Shown: positions 1 through 8,681 of the stretch, one piece after another | Layout of the letters: each line of letters begins with the position of its first letter | How positions within the stretch are numbered: the stretch's first letter is position 1 | Source of the DNA: Lebetimonas natsushimae | GTDB taxonomy: Bacteria > Campylobacterota > Campylobacteria > Campylobacterales > Nautiliaceae | Length of the DNA stretch: 64,000 bases | Assembly: GCF_002335445.1 (NCBI RefSeq) | Contig: NZ_BDME01000001.1 | Coordinates: forward strand, 682,001-746,000 | Direction: 5' to 3' | Notes under the pieces: model-generated | Seen by the model: the letters and a program-made list of their open reading frames with translations, nothing else | What the model was told of the DNA's origin: nothing | Databases searched by the model: none | Position numbers and translations under genes: made by a program

Positions 1-1
1 T

Positions 2-346
2 GCTCTTTTTAGTTTACTTAAAATTATGGAACTTTTAACAAGACATAATTTAAAACTGAGTGAAATAGCAAAAATAAAAACTACTTTTTATTACAAAAAA
101 GAAAAAATTGAGTGCCCTCAGTTTAAAAAAGGTAAAGTGATGAAAGAATTTTTAAATTTAGCAAAGACTAAAAAATACAAGAAAAACGGAGGTGTAAAAT
201 TATATGAAGAAGATAATAACTGGATTTTACTGCTTCCGGATGAAACAACTGAACATATAAATATTTATATTCAGGCTGAAAATGAAAAAATTGGTAAAAC
301 AATGTTAAAAAAATACACTGATTTAATAAAACAATGGATAGCTTGA
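2..346 (+). CDS. C-terminal part of a phosphomannomutase / sugar-phosphate nucleotidyltransferase-mutase (partial)
   Basis: The reading frame is open from base 2 with no stop, so this is the 3' end of a gene that begins before the window. An internal ATG at 26 is not its true start. The visible residues resemble domain IV of alpha-D-phosphohexomutases: a helix ending in ELLTRHNLKLSE, then a segment with KGKVM, then NWILLLPDETTEHINIYIQAE, the phosphate-binding tail that ends such proteins. In the bacterial mannose-1-phosphate guanylyltransferase/mutase fusions this is the extreme C-terminus, but the N-terminal part cannot be seen. It overlaps the start of the following GH57 gene by 13 bases, so it belongs to the same operon. 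The family call is fairly secure; the substrate is not. Confidence 0.7.
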   Translation, partial: ALFSLLKIMELLTRHNLKLSEIAKIKTTFYYKKEKIECPQFKKGKVMKEFLNLAKTKKYKKNGGVKLYEEDNNWILLLPDETTEHINIYIQAENEKIGKTMLKKYTDLIKQWIA

Positions 347-2100
347 ATTTACTTTGGCATATGCATCAGCCTTTTTATTATTATAAAAGTAAAATTTATC
401 TTCCGTGGGTTTTTTTGCATGCGATTAAAGATTATTATGATATGGCAAACATTGCAAGTAAATATAATGTAAAAGTCAGTTTTAATTTAACTCCTTCTCT
501 TTTACTTCAGTTGGATGAAATTGATGAAAATAAAGATTATTTTTTATCTTTGCTTTTAAAAAAAAATTTGGAAAACAACGAAAAAGAATATGTTTTAAAT
601 ATTATTAAAAGCGTTTATGTTGAAACAATGGTAAAGCCTTATAAGAAATTTTATTTTCTTTTTAACAAAAATAATTTAACCCAAAAAGACTTTAATGATT
701 TAGAGGTTTTTTATCTTCTCTCCTGGTGCGGAGAGGAGCTTAAAAAAAGAAGATTTATACAAAATTATCTAAATAAAGAGAGTTTTACTTATGAAGAAAA
801 AGAAGAACTTATTTTTTATCTTTTAGAATTTGTAAAAGGGATTATCCCTTTTTATAAAATATTGCAGGATATTGGAAAAATACAAATTACGACAAGCCCT
901 TTTTCCCATCCGATACTGCCGCTTTTGTTTAATATGGAAAATGCAAAAAAGGCGAATCCTAAGGTAGTTTTGCCAAAAATTTATTTTCCCCTAAAAGATG
1001 ATGCTTTTATGCATATAAAAAAAGCAAAAGAAATTTATAAAAAATTTTTTGGATTTTATCCTAAAGCTTTCTGGCCGGCAGAGGGTGGAATAAGTGAAGA
1101 AGTGATAGATGCTTTTAGGGATGAAGGTATCAATATTACATTCAGCGGGGATGATGTTTTAAAAAAAGTAGAAAGTGATATTTATTCCCCTTATGAATAT
1201 AACGGGGTTAAACTGTTTTTCAGGGACAGGTATTTGAGCGATTTAATCGGATTTAATTATAAATATTTTGAAGTAGATGATGCTGTGAATCATTTCAAAA
1301 GGGAAATTGACAACAGACCGGGTAATATAACGGTTATTTTAGACGGGGAAAATGCGTGGGAATATTATAAGAATCCGTATCAGTTTTTGCATAAATTTTA
1401 TGAAATGCTTGAGAGTAAAAATACAAAATTTTTTGATGAGGTTGAGAGTGTAAAAAAACTGAATAAAATAATTCCCGGAAGCTGGATAAACGGGGATTTT
1501 AACACCTGGGTGGGAGACGAGGAGAAAAACAGGGCTTGGGAGATGTTATTTTTATCAAAAAAAGAAATAACTGATGATGAAAATTATCTGTATGTTGAAG
1601 GTAGTGACTGGTTTTGGTGGTATGGAAGAGGACATGAAAGTGTTCAAAATGAAATATATGACGAAATTTTCAGAAATTATTTAATGGATGTTTTTAAAAA
1701 ACATAAAAAGAAGATTCCAGCATTTTTAGTTATTAAAAATTTTCATAAAAAAACTTACTTTGTTCCGCAAAAATTTATTTTAACCCCAAGAATTGATGGA
1801 AAAACCAACTTTTTTGAATGGGTAGGAGCAGGGGAGATAAAAGAAAATTTCGGAGCGCTTGCAGGGAATATTCCAAAAATATATTATGCAATAGATGAAA
1901 AAAATTTATATCTTAGAATCGATGATTCAAAATATGAATTTAGGGAATTTAAAAATGTAAAAGGAGAAATAGTGGAGGCTGTGGGTGAAAGAAGAGAATT
2001 TTTAAGATTTACATTAAAAGGGGAAAATTTTGAGATGATACTTCCAAGCGAAATAATAAAACTTGAACTTAATGAAATTTATAAAAACTGGTTTGTATGA
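334..2100 (+). CDS. Glycoside hydrolase family 57 protein (alpha-amylase / glucanotransferase type)
   Basis: This 588-residue cytoplasmic protein has no signal peptide and carries the conserved GH57 regions in order. LLWHMHQP lies at residues 6-13. ITTSPFSHPILP follows in the position of region 2. FWPAEGG holds the predicted catalytic nucleophile Glu near residue 250. LDGENAWEYY holds the predicted acid/base Asp near 337. WINGDFNTWVGDEEKNRAW matches region 5. GH57 enzymes cleave or rearrange alpha-1,4 (sometimes alpha-1,6) glucans with retention of configuration. The gene is embedded among glycogen synthesis genes and overlaps its neighbours at both ends (13 and 4 bases), so it probably remodels or degrades stored glucan. 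Amylase, amylopullulanase or glucanotransferase activity cannot be separated from sequence alone. Confidence 0.85.
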   Translation: MDSLNLLWHMHQPFYYYKSKIYLPWVFLHAIKDYYDMANIASKYNVKVSFNLTPSLLLQLDEIDENKDYFLSLLLKKNLENNEKEYVLNIIKSVYVETMVKPYKKFYFLFNKNNLTQKDFNDLEVFYLLSWCGEELKKRRFIQNYLNKESFTYEEKEELIFYLLEFVKGIIPFYKILQDIGKIQITTSPFSHPILPLLFNMENAKKANPKVVLPKIYFPLKDDAFMHIKKAKEIYKKFFGFYPKAFWPAEGGISEEVIDAFRDEGINITFSGDDVLKKVESDIYSPYEYNGVKLFFRDRYLSDLIGFNYKYFEVDDAVNHFKREIDNRPGNITVILDGENAWEYYKNPYQFLHKFYEMLESKNTKFFDEVESVKKLNKIIPGSWINGDFNTWVGDEEKNRAWEMLFLSKKEITDDENYLYVEGSDWFWWYGRGHESVQNEIYDEIFRNYLMDVFKKHKKKIPAFLVIKNFHKKTYFVPQKFILTPRIDGKTNFFEWVGAGEIKENFGALAGNIPKIYYAIDEKNLYLRIDDSKYEFREFKNVKGEIVEAVGERREFLRFTLKGENFEMILPSEIIKLELNEIYKNWFV

Positions 2101-3809
2101 TGCTTTTTGGAGTTCATTTACACCAGCCTGTGGATAATTTTGACTGGGTTATAGAAAAGGCGGTTAATGAGTGTTACGGTCCTTTTTTTGAAACTTTAAG
2201 TAAATATCCCGAATTTAAATTTGCTTTTCATTCAAGCGGTTGGATAATGGAAAAAATAAAAAATGATTACAGAGATGTTTTTGAAAGTATAAAAAAGTGT
2301 AATATTGAATTTTTTACAGGCGGCTATTATGAACCTGTTTTGGTTTCCATTCCAAGTGAGGACAGAATTTATCAGATACAAAAATTAAATAATTTTTTAA
2401 AAGAAAATTTTAATGCCGCCCCTTCTGGGCTTTGGCTGACTGAAAGAGTATGGGATGATGAAATTGTAAGTGATTTAAAAAGAGTTGGTGTTGAATACGT
2501 AATTGTGGATGATTATCATTTTTATGCAAGCGGATATAAAAAAATAAACGGATATTATTTAACGGGTATGTTTAAAAAAATTGCACTTTTTCCTATTTCT
2601 AAAGAGCTCCGTTATGCCATCCCTTTTAAAAAAGTTGGTGTTGCAATTAATCTTTTGAAAAATAATCTTGTAATGTTTGATGATATAGAGAAATTTGGGC
2701 TTTGGCCTGAGACAAAAAAAAGAGTTTATAAAGAAAAATGGCTTGAAGAGTTTGTTGAAAAAACGATTGACAAATCTATGCATTTTAGAGATTTTTATAA
2801 AAACAATAAACCTATTGCCTATGCTTTTATAGAAAATCTCTCATACGAAGAAATGACAGAATGGGTACTGGATGCCGAAGATATAATAAAACTGAAAAAA
2901 GAAAAACAAAACTGTCACTTTGCAAAAGGAAGTATCTGGAAGAGATTTTTTTATAAATATAAAGAAAGTAATTATCTTCATAAAAGAATGCTTGAGAGTA
3001 TAAAGAATGAAAGTTATTATAAACTTCAGACAAATGATGTATACTGGCATGGAATTTTTGGCGGGCTTTATCTTCCAAATCTAAGAGATAACGCTTATAA
3101 ATATCTGATTGAGTGTGATAATGGGATGGATGAATGTAAAGACATTGATTTTGACGGAAGTAAAGAAATAAAAAAAGTTTTTGAAAATTCCATTTTTGTT
3201 TTTAATTCTAGGGGTGAGCTTATTGAATTTGACAATAAAATTGAAAAAATCAATTATTTAAATACGATTAAAAGATATAAAGAATTTTACCATCTTCAAG
3301 ATATTGAAAATAAAGAAAAAAAAGAAGTTAAAACAATTCATGAAATGGATATAAAAATAGATAAAAAAATTTATTTTGACGATTATTACAGATATTCTTT
3401 TGTTTTAAGAAAAAAAGATGAGGTGAATTTGGATAAACTTATAAAAAATGAAACTTCTTATTTAGAGTTAGAATATTATGTTAATTTTGAGAATGATAAA
3501 ATTATTTTTAAAAATGAAAAAATTACAAAAATTTTTAAATTGAGTGATAAAAAAATTGAATACGAAATAAAAGGTGAAGCATTGCTTGAATTTAATTTTC
3601 ATTTTTATGATTATGATGAAATAAAAGAGGGTGAATTTGAAGGAGATGGGTTTAAATTTCATGATTTAAGGCTGAAATTTGATAATACGAGATATTTTGT
3701 TTATTTAATAAAAACGTATAATCTTACGGAAAAGGGACTGCAGGAGACAATTCAGGGGGTAAGCATTGTAATAGAAAATCCTGGAAAAGGGGAAATTTGT
3801 TTTGAATAG
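2097..3809 (+). CDS. GH57 4-alpha-glucanotransferase (amylomaltase-like)
   Basis: This 570-residue protein resembles the Thermococcus-type 4-alpha-glucanotransferases. It has FGVHLHQPVDNF at the N-terminus and GLWLTERVWDDE with the predicted nucleophile Glu near residue 119. MFDDIEKFGLWPE carries the predicted acid/base Asp near 195. These spacings fit the known enzyme family (nucleophile about 120, acid/base about 200). The C-terminal half is the beta-rich region expected in this subfamily. The enzyme transfers maltooligosaccharide units and could act with the preceding GH57 enzyme in place of GlgX/MalQ. Start: ATG at 2097 overlaps the preceding stop; ATG at 2100 is an equal alternative. The stop overlaps the following gene by 8 bases. 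Confidence 0.85.
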   Translation: MMLFGVHLHQPVDNFDWVIEKAVNECYGPFFETLSKYPEFKFAFHSSGWIMEKIKNDYRDVFESIKKCNIEFFTGGYYEPVLVSIPSEDRIYQIQKLNNFLKENFNAAPSGLWLTERVWDDEIVSDLKRVGVEYVIVDDYHFYASGYKKINGYYLTGMFKKIALFPISKELRYAIPFKKVGVAINLLKNNLVMFDDIEKFGLWPETKKRVYKEKWLEEFVEKTIDKSMHFRDFYKNNKPIAYAFIENLSYEEMTEWVLDAEDIIKLKKEKQNCHFAKGSIWKRFFYKYKESNYLHKRMLESIKNESYYKLQTNDVYWHGIFGGLYLPNLRDNAYKYLIECDNGMDECKDIDFDGSKEIKKVFENSIFVFNSRGELIEFDNKIEKINYLNTIKRYKEFYHLQDIENKEKKEVKTIHEMDIKIDKKIYFDDYYRYSFVLRKKDEVNLDKLIKNETSYLELEYYVNFENDKIIFKNEKITKIFKLSDKKIEYEIKGEALLEFNFHFYDYDEIKEGEFEGDGFKFHDLRLKFDNTRYFVYLIKTYNLTEKGLQETIQGVSIVIENPGKGEICFE

Positions 3810-4722
3810 TTTAAGATATGATTTATTAAGAGATGAATATGTAATAATAGCTCCAAACAGACTCCATAGGCCCGATATGGTTTATGAAATAAAAACAAAA
3901 TATCCCAAAATTTGTCCTTTTTGTCCGGGAAATGAGAATATGAGCGAAAAAGAAATTTTAAGATTTAATGAATACGGAAAATGGGTTTTAAGGGTGGTAC
4001 CAAATAAATTTAGAAGCCTTGCAATTGAAAATCCTTATTATTTTAAAGAATATGAGGCTGGAGCGTATGGAGCCCATGAAGTTATCATTGATACAAACAG
4101 GCATATTAAGTTTTTTGAATTTGAAAAAAAGGAATTTATAAATTTATTTAAGGCTATAAAACTTAGATATAATGATTTAAAAAATGATGTTAAATTAAAA
4201 CATTTTATCTGTTTTAAAAATGAAGGTATAAAAGCGGGTGCCACCCAATCTCATCCCCATACCCAGATTTTGGCGCTTCCAATTATACCTATATTTAAAA
4301 TAAAAGAATTTGATAGATACAGGGCATTTTTTGAAGAAAATGGAAAAACAATATTTAAAAAGTATTTGGAAATTGAAGATTTAGTGATTTTTGAAAATGA
4401 TGAATTTACGGCTCTTTTGCCAAAGGCATCAAAGTTTGCTTTTGAAATTAGGATAATTAATAAAAAAGGTATTGATTTTAGTGAGGAAAAACTTGCCGAA
4501 GTGTTTGAATTTTTAAAAATTATGCCAAAAATTATTGGCGAATTTGATTTTAATATTATTTTTAATTTTCCACCTTTAGGGGAAAATGGTGAATGGTTTA
4601 ATTTTAATATTGAATTTATACCAAGACTTTTTGGTATAGCGGGCGGCGAATTTGGAGGTATTTATACAAACGTAGTGGCACCGGAGATGGCAAAAAAGGC
4701 TTTTGATGATTTTGGCAATTGA
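3802..4722 (+). CDS. galT: Galactose-1-phosphate uridylyltransferase family protein (GalT, HIT superfamily)
   Basis: This 306-residue GalT-family protein has the N-terminal metal-binding CPFC motif (Cys38, Cys41), and AHEVIID follows near residue 91. The nucleotidylated histidine motif is HPH at residues 151-153, in GATQSHPHTQ. GalT enzymes exchange a nucleotide between UDP-glucose and a hexose 1-phosphate; some relatives act as ADP-glucose phosphorylases. No galK or galE is next to it. Its place in a glycogen operon lacking glgC makes a role in making or recycling nucleotide-glucose worth considering (inference). Translation starts at TTG 3802, overlapping the preceding gene by 8 bases, and the end overlaps the kinase gene. 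Confidence 0.8.
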   Translation: MNSLRYDLLRDEYVIIAPNRLHRPDMVYEIKTKYPKICPFCPGNENMSEKEILRFNEYGKWVLRVVPNKFRSLAIENPYYFKEYEAGAYGAHEVIIDTNRHIKFFEFEKKEFINLFKAIKLRYNDLKNDVKLKHFICFKNEGIKAGATQSHPHTQILALPIIPIFKIKEFDRYRAFFEENGKTIFKKYLEIEDLVIFENDEFTALLPKASKFAFEIRIINKKGIDFSEEKLAEVFEFLKIMPKIIGEFDFNIIFNFPPLGENGEWFNFNIEFIPRLFGIAGGEFGGIYTNVVAPEMAKKAFDDFGN

Positions 4723-5419
4723 TATCGGCGGGACATTTTTCAGATATAAATTCGGTGATGTTTTTGAAATTAAAAAGACAAAAAATATTGATATAATAGA
4801 TGAAATTTTAAAATTAATAAAAACTTTTAAACCTGAGAGGCTTGGAATTTCATTTGCAGGGCAGGTATTTGATGGAAAAATTTTATCTTCTCCAAATATT
4901 AAGGTTAAAGAAATAGATTTAAAAAAATTAATAAAAATCCCGTTTATTTTGGAAAATGATTTAAACTGTGCAGCAGTGGCTGAGAGCAGATATTATAACT
5001 GTGATTTTTTGGTGGCTTTATATTCAGGTACAGGGCTTGGTGCGGGGATTGTTGAAAATGGAAAACTACTTAGGGGATATATGAATTTAGCGGGAGAAAT
5101 TGGACATATTCCTTATAAAGAAACTCCGTTTGTCTGCGGGTGCGGGAAAAATGACTGTCTTGAGTTTTTTGCAAGTTCCAAGGTTGAAAAGGTTGGGACA
5201 TTTGAAGATTATAAAGAGGCTTTAAGTAAAGCTGTCGGAACTGTGGCTGCTTTGTTTAACCCTCAAATTATAGTATTAGGCGGGGGATATTATCTGCATC
5301 ACAGGTTTGAAATAGACCAAAAATATATCCCAAATTTTGATAAATTAAAAATAAAAGTTACAAAATTAAAAGATGCTTCGCTTAGTGGGGCTGAAATTTT
5401 AGTAAAGGAAGAGTTATGA
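4706..5419 (+). CDS. ROK-family sugar kinase, probable glucokinase
   Basis: The 237-residue product starts with the ATP phosphate-binding loop AIDIGGT. It has a catalytic Asp in LENDLNCAA and a second glycine-rich loop SGTGLGAGI. The ROK signature GEIGHIPY is followed by the zinc-binding CGCGKNDCLE motif. ROK glucokinases phosphorylate free glucose to glucose 6-phosphate, which the mutase in this operon could turn into glucose 1-phosphate. It is shorter than many ROK kinases (about 300 residues) but keeps all core motifs. The chosen start is ATG 4706 rather than TTG 4703, because an AAGG sequence ends seven bases before it. It overlaps galT by 17 bases and glgA by 4. Confidence 0.8.
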   Translation: MILAIDIGGTFFRYKFGDVFEIKKTKNIDIIDEILKLIKTFKPERLGISFAGQVFDGKILSSPNIKVKEIDLKKLIKIPFILENDLNCAAVAESRYYNCDFLVALYSGTGLGAGIVENGKLLRGYMNLAGEIGHIPYKETPFVCGCGKNDCLEFFASSKVEKVGTFEDYKEALSKAVGTVAALFNPQIIVLGGGYYLHHRFEIDQKYIPNFDKLKIKVTKLKDASLSGAEILVKEEL

Positions 5420-6852
5420 ATATAATGTTTGCAAGCAGTGAGGTTGCACCATTTGCAAAAACAGGGGGACTTGCAGATGTAAGCGCGGCTTTGCCTAAGG
5501 CTTTAAGTAAATTAGGGCATAATGTAAAAATTATAATGCCAAGATACTATAACATAAACCCTGCAAATTTAGAAAAACTTCCATTTAGTATAGGAGTGCC
5601 CATAGGAGGGCTTGGAACTTTGTGGGCGGGGGTTTATAAAAGTTATCTGCCGGGAAGCAGGGTTGAAGTTTATTTTATAGATTATGAGGAGTTTTTTGGA
5701 AGAAGCGGAATTTATGCCGATGAAAACGGTTATTCTTATGTGGATAATGATAAAAGATTTATATTTTTTACAATTGCCGTTTTTGAACTTGCTTTAGCAC
5801 TGAAATTTGATGTGGATATTTTTCATTTTAACGACTGGCAAACAGCTGCAGGTACAGCCTTACTTAAATACAGATACAACTGGCTTTTTCCTAAATCAAA
5901 AAGTGTTTTGACAATCCATAATCTTGAACATCAGGGGGTATTTAGCAAAGATGCGTTTAATTATTTGATGATTGACTGGAGTCATTTTAATTTATATGAA
6001 TTTGAGGCAATGGGACTTACAAATCTGTTAAAAGGAGGAATTGCGGCTGCAGATAAAATTACAACCGTATCACCCACATATGCAAAAGAGATTCAAACGC
6101 CTGAATTTGGATTTGGACTGCAGGAGCATATAAAAGCCCATTCATATAAACTTGTTGGAATTTTAAACGGGGTTGATTATGATGAATGGAATCCGAAAAC
6201 GGATAAGTTAATTCCTTTTAATTATGATGTTGAAAATATTGAAATAAAGAGAAAAAATAAACTAATCCTGCAGGAGAGAATGGGACTGGAAAAAAACGAA
6301 AGAAAATGTTTAATAGGACTTGTGAGCCGCTTTGCAAAACAAAAGGGGATAGAACTGATTGCCGCATCAATGGTGGGGTTACTTCATTTGAATGCCGATT
6401 TTGTTTTCCTTGGAAGTGGCGAAAAGTGGGCGGAGGGATTTTTTAGCGATATATCTTCAAGATATGCGAATTTCAGGGTTTATGTAGGATACAACAATGA
6501 ACTTGCCCATTTAATAGAAGCCGGAAGCGATATCTTTTTAATGCCAAGTATGTTTGAACCGTGCGGACTTAATCAGATGTATTCCCTGCGTTACGGAACA
6601 CCTCCAATTGTTAGGGCAGTAGGTGGATTAAATGATACAGTTGAAAATTATAATCCTTTCACAAAAGATGGAACAGGGTTTAAATTTTACGACCCGACCC
6701 GTGAGGCGTTAATCAATACGACAAAATGGGCGGTTGATAGTTATTATAAAGATGAGGGATATAAGATAATTCAAAAAAGAGGAATGCAAAAAAGATTTTC
6801 CTGGGAGAGGAGTGCAAAAGAGTATGAAAAAATTTATAAAGAGCTGGTATGA
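5416..6852 (+). CDS. glgA: Glycogen synthase (GT5)
   Basis: This 478-residue protein has the length of bacterial GlgA. The N-terminus reads MFASSEVAPFAKTGGLADV, with the nucleotide-glucose-binding KTGGL at residues 15-19. The C-terminal GT-B half contains GLVSRFAKQKG and the donor-site region MPSMFEPCGLNQMYSLRYGTPP, including the conserved Glu of family GT5. It elongates alpha-1,4-glucan from ADP-glucose (some family members use UDP-glucose). It is coupled to the kinase upstream and the branching enzyme downstream through ATGA overlaps. No glgC for ADP-glucose supply is visible in the cluster. Confidence 0.95.
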   Translation: MNIMFASSEVAPFAKTGGLADVSAALPKALSKLGHNVKIIMPRYYNINPANLEKLPFSIGVPIGGLGTLWAGVYKSYLPGSRVEVYFIDYEEFFGRSGIYADENGYSYVDNDKRFIFFTIAVFELALALKFDVDIFHFNDWQTAAGTALLKYRYNWLFPKSKSVLTIHNLEHQGVFSKDAFNYLMIDWSHFNLYEFEAMGLTNLLKGGIAAADKITTVSPTYAKEIQTPEFGFGLQEHIKAHSYKLVGILNGVDYDEWNPKTDKLIPFNYDVENIEIKRKNKLILQERMGLEKNERKCLIGLVSRFAKQKGIELIAASMVGLLHLNADFVFLGSGEKWAEGFFSDISSRYANFRVYVGYNNELAHLIEAGSDIFLMPSMFEPCGLNQMYSLRYGTPPIVRAVGGLNDTVENYNPFTKDGTGFKFYDPTREALINTTKWAVDSYYKDEGYKIIQKRGMQKRFSWERSAKEYEKIYKELV

Positions 6853-8657
6853 AAGGGTTTGATTTATATCTTTTTAAAGAGGGGACTCACAGATATCTTT
6901 ATAAACATCTTGGAAGTTTTATAAAGAAAAACGGGGTGTTTTTCAGGGTTTGGGCTCCTCATGCAAAAAGTGTAAGTGTAATTGGGGATTTTAACAATTG
7001 GAACAGAAATGCCAATCCTTTAATTAAAAACGGTGAATTTTGGGAAGGATTTGTTGAGGGGGCTAGAAAAGGTGATAAATACAAATATTTTATAATCGGC
7101 GCTTACAATCAGGAGATGGAAAAAATAGACCCTTTTGCCAGATATTTTGAAAAGCCTCCAAAATCTGCAAGTATAATTTGGGAAGATGATTATAGATTTT
7201 CTGATGAATTGTGGCTTAAAAAAAGAAATCAAAATTTTGATAAGCCTTTTAGCATTTATGAAGTTCATCTTGGAAGCTGGAATAAAAAATATGAAAATTA
7301 TGTTGATTTGGCAGAGGCTCTGAGTAGATACATTAAAAAAATGGGTTTTACTCATATAGAAATAATGCCAATTACCGAATATCCGTTTGACGGGTCGTGG
7401 GGATATCAGGCTGTTGGTTATTTTGCACCGACTGCTAGATATGGAAGACCGGAGGAATTTAAAAAATTTGTTGATATTATGCATCAAAATAATATTGGGG
7501 TTATACTTGACTGGGTACCAAGCCATTTTGCGGTTGACGGGCACGGGCTTATTACTTACGACGGTACTGCCCTGTATGAACATCCTTCACCTCTTAAGGG
7601 ATATCATCCTGAATGGAAAAGCCATATTTTTGATTATGAAAAAGGTGAGGTGAGGTCATTTTTAATAAGCTCGGCAATTTACTGGCTGAAAGAATTTCAT
7701 ATAGACGCAATCAGGGTTGATGCCGTGGCTTCTATGATTTATCTTGATTATGCAAGGGATGAATGGATACCAAACAAATATGGAGGCAGGGAAAATCTTG
7801 AAGCCATTAAATTTTTAAAAGATTTAAACAAAGCGTGCTTCAAAGAAGTAAGCGGCATTACAATGATAGCTGAAGAATCAACCGCATATCCGGCTGTTAC
7901 AAAACCGGAAGGGCTTGGTTTTGGATATAAATGGAATATGGGTTGGATGAACGATACGCTTAAATATTTTGAGTATGACCCGGTTTTCAGGCAGTATCAT
8001 CACCACGAGCTTGCTTTTTCTTTTAAATATATGTACAGCGAAAATTATATCCTGCCGCTTTCTCACGATGAAGTGGTTCACGGTAAAAAATCGTTAATTG
8101 GTAAAATGCCAGGAAACTATGAAGAAAAATTTGCAAATTTAAGGACACTTTTTGCTTACATGTATGCACATCCCGGTAAAAAGCTTCTATTTATGGGGGG
8201 AGAAATTGCCCAGTTTAAAGAGTGGGCTTATAAAGAAAGTATTGAATGGTTTTTATTAGATTATGAAAAACACAAAGGTGTTCAGAATTTAGTAAAAAAG
8301 CTCAATAATATTTATAAAAAAGAAAAAGCGCTTTGGCTTGACTGTAACTCGGAAGGATTTGAATGGATAAACGAACTTGATTATCAAAGAAATGTGATTT
8401 CATTCATAAGAAAAAATGAAAATGAAAAAATTATAATCATCTGTAATTTTTCAGGTGCTAAATATGAAAATTATTTAATAGGCGCTCCTGAAGGGGAATA
8501 CAAGGAAATTTTAAATTCTCAAAATAAAAAATTCGGAGGCTTTTTGTCTGATAGGGGAAAAATTTATAAAACACAAAAGAAAGAATGCTGCGGCAGGGAT
8601 TATTCAATAACACTAGATTTATATCCATTCAGTGTGATTTATCTTAAAAAATTTTAA
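6849..8657 (+). CDS. glgB: 1,4-alpha-glucan branching enzyme (GH13)
   Basis: The 602-residue protein has an N-terminal CBM48-type domain (FFRVWAPHAKSVSVIGDFNNW, about residues 32-52). A GH13 barrel follows, with EVHLGSW and YQAVGYFAPTARYG, both typical of GlgB. Catalytic residues are Asp near 291 (IRVDAVASM), Glu near 342 (MIAEES) and the stabilising Asp near 407 (LSHDEVVHGKKS). The C-terminal beta domain ends the protein. It makes alpha-1,6 branches in glycogen. At about 600 residues it is of the shorter type lacking the extra N-terminal domain of the E. coli enzyme. It is the last gene of the tightly overlapping glycogen block, starting with an ATGA overlap on glgA. Confidence 0.95.
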   Translation: MKGFDLYLFKEGTHRYLYKHLGSFIKKNGVFFRVWAPHAKSVSVIGDFNNWNRNANPLIKNGEFWEGFVEGARKGDKYKYFIIGAYNQEMEKIDPFARYFEKPPKSASIIWEDDYRFSDELWLKKRNQNFDKPFSIYEVHLGSWNKKYENYVDLAEALSRYIKKMGFTHIEIMPITEYPFDGSWGYQAVGYFAPTARYGRPEEFKKFVDIMHQNNIGVILDWVPSHFAVDGHGLITYDGTALYEHPSPLKGYHPEWKSHIFDYEKGEVRSFLISSAIYWLKEFHIDAIRVDAVASMIYLDYARDEWIPNKYGGRENLEAIKFLKDLNKACFKEVSGITMIAEESTAYPAVTKPEGLGFGYKWNMGWMNDTLKYFEYDPVFRQYHHHELAFSFKYMYSENYILPLSHDEVVHGKKSLIGKMPGNYEEKFANLRTLFAYMYAHPGKKLLFMGGEIAQFKEWAYKESIEWFLLDYEKHKGVQNLVKKLNNIYKKEKALWLDCNSEGFEWINELDYQRNVISFIRKNENEKIIIICNFSGAKYENYLIGAPEGEYKEILNSQNKKFGGFLSDRGKIYKTQKKECCGRDYSITLDLYPFSVIYLKKF

Positions 8658-8663
8658 TATAAT
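8658..8663 (+). promoter_or_regulatory. -10 box for the phosphohexomutase gene
   Basis: A TATAAT box lies one base after the glgB stop and 18 bases before the GTG start at 8682; AAGGAG at 8671-8676 is the ribosome binding site. No clear -35 is seen, as is usual for sigma-70 promoters in Campylobacterota. It could let the mutase be expressed apart from the glycogen block. Confidence 0.5.
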
Positions 8664-8681
8664 TTAAAAAAAGGAGAAACA

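Noticed and set aside
7020-7583. 187-codon minus-strand reading frame inside glgB
   Set aside because: It lies wholly inside a well-supported GH13 gene and reads as a basic, unstructured sequence with no known motif; a shadow frame.
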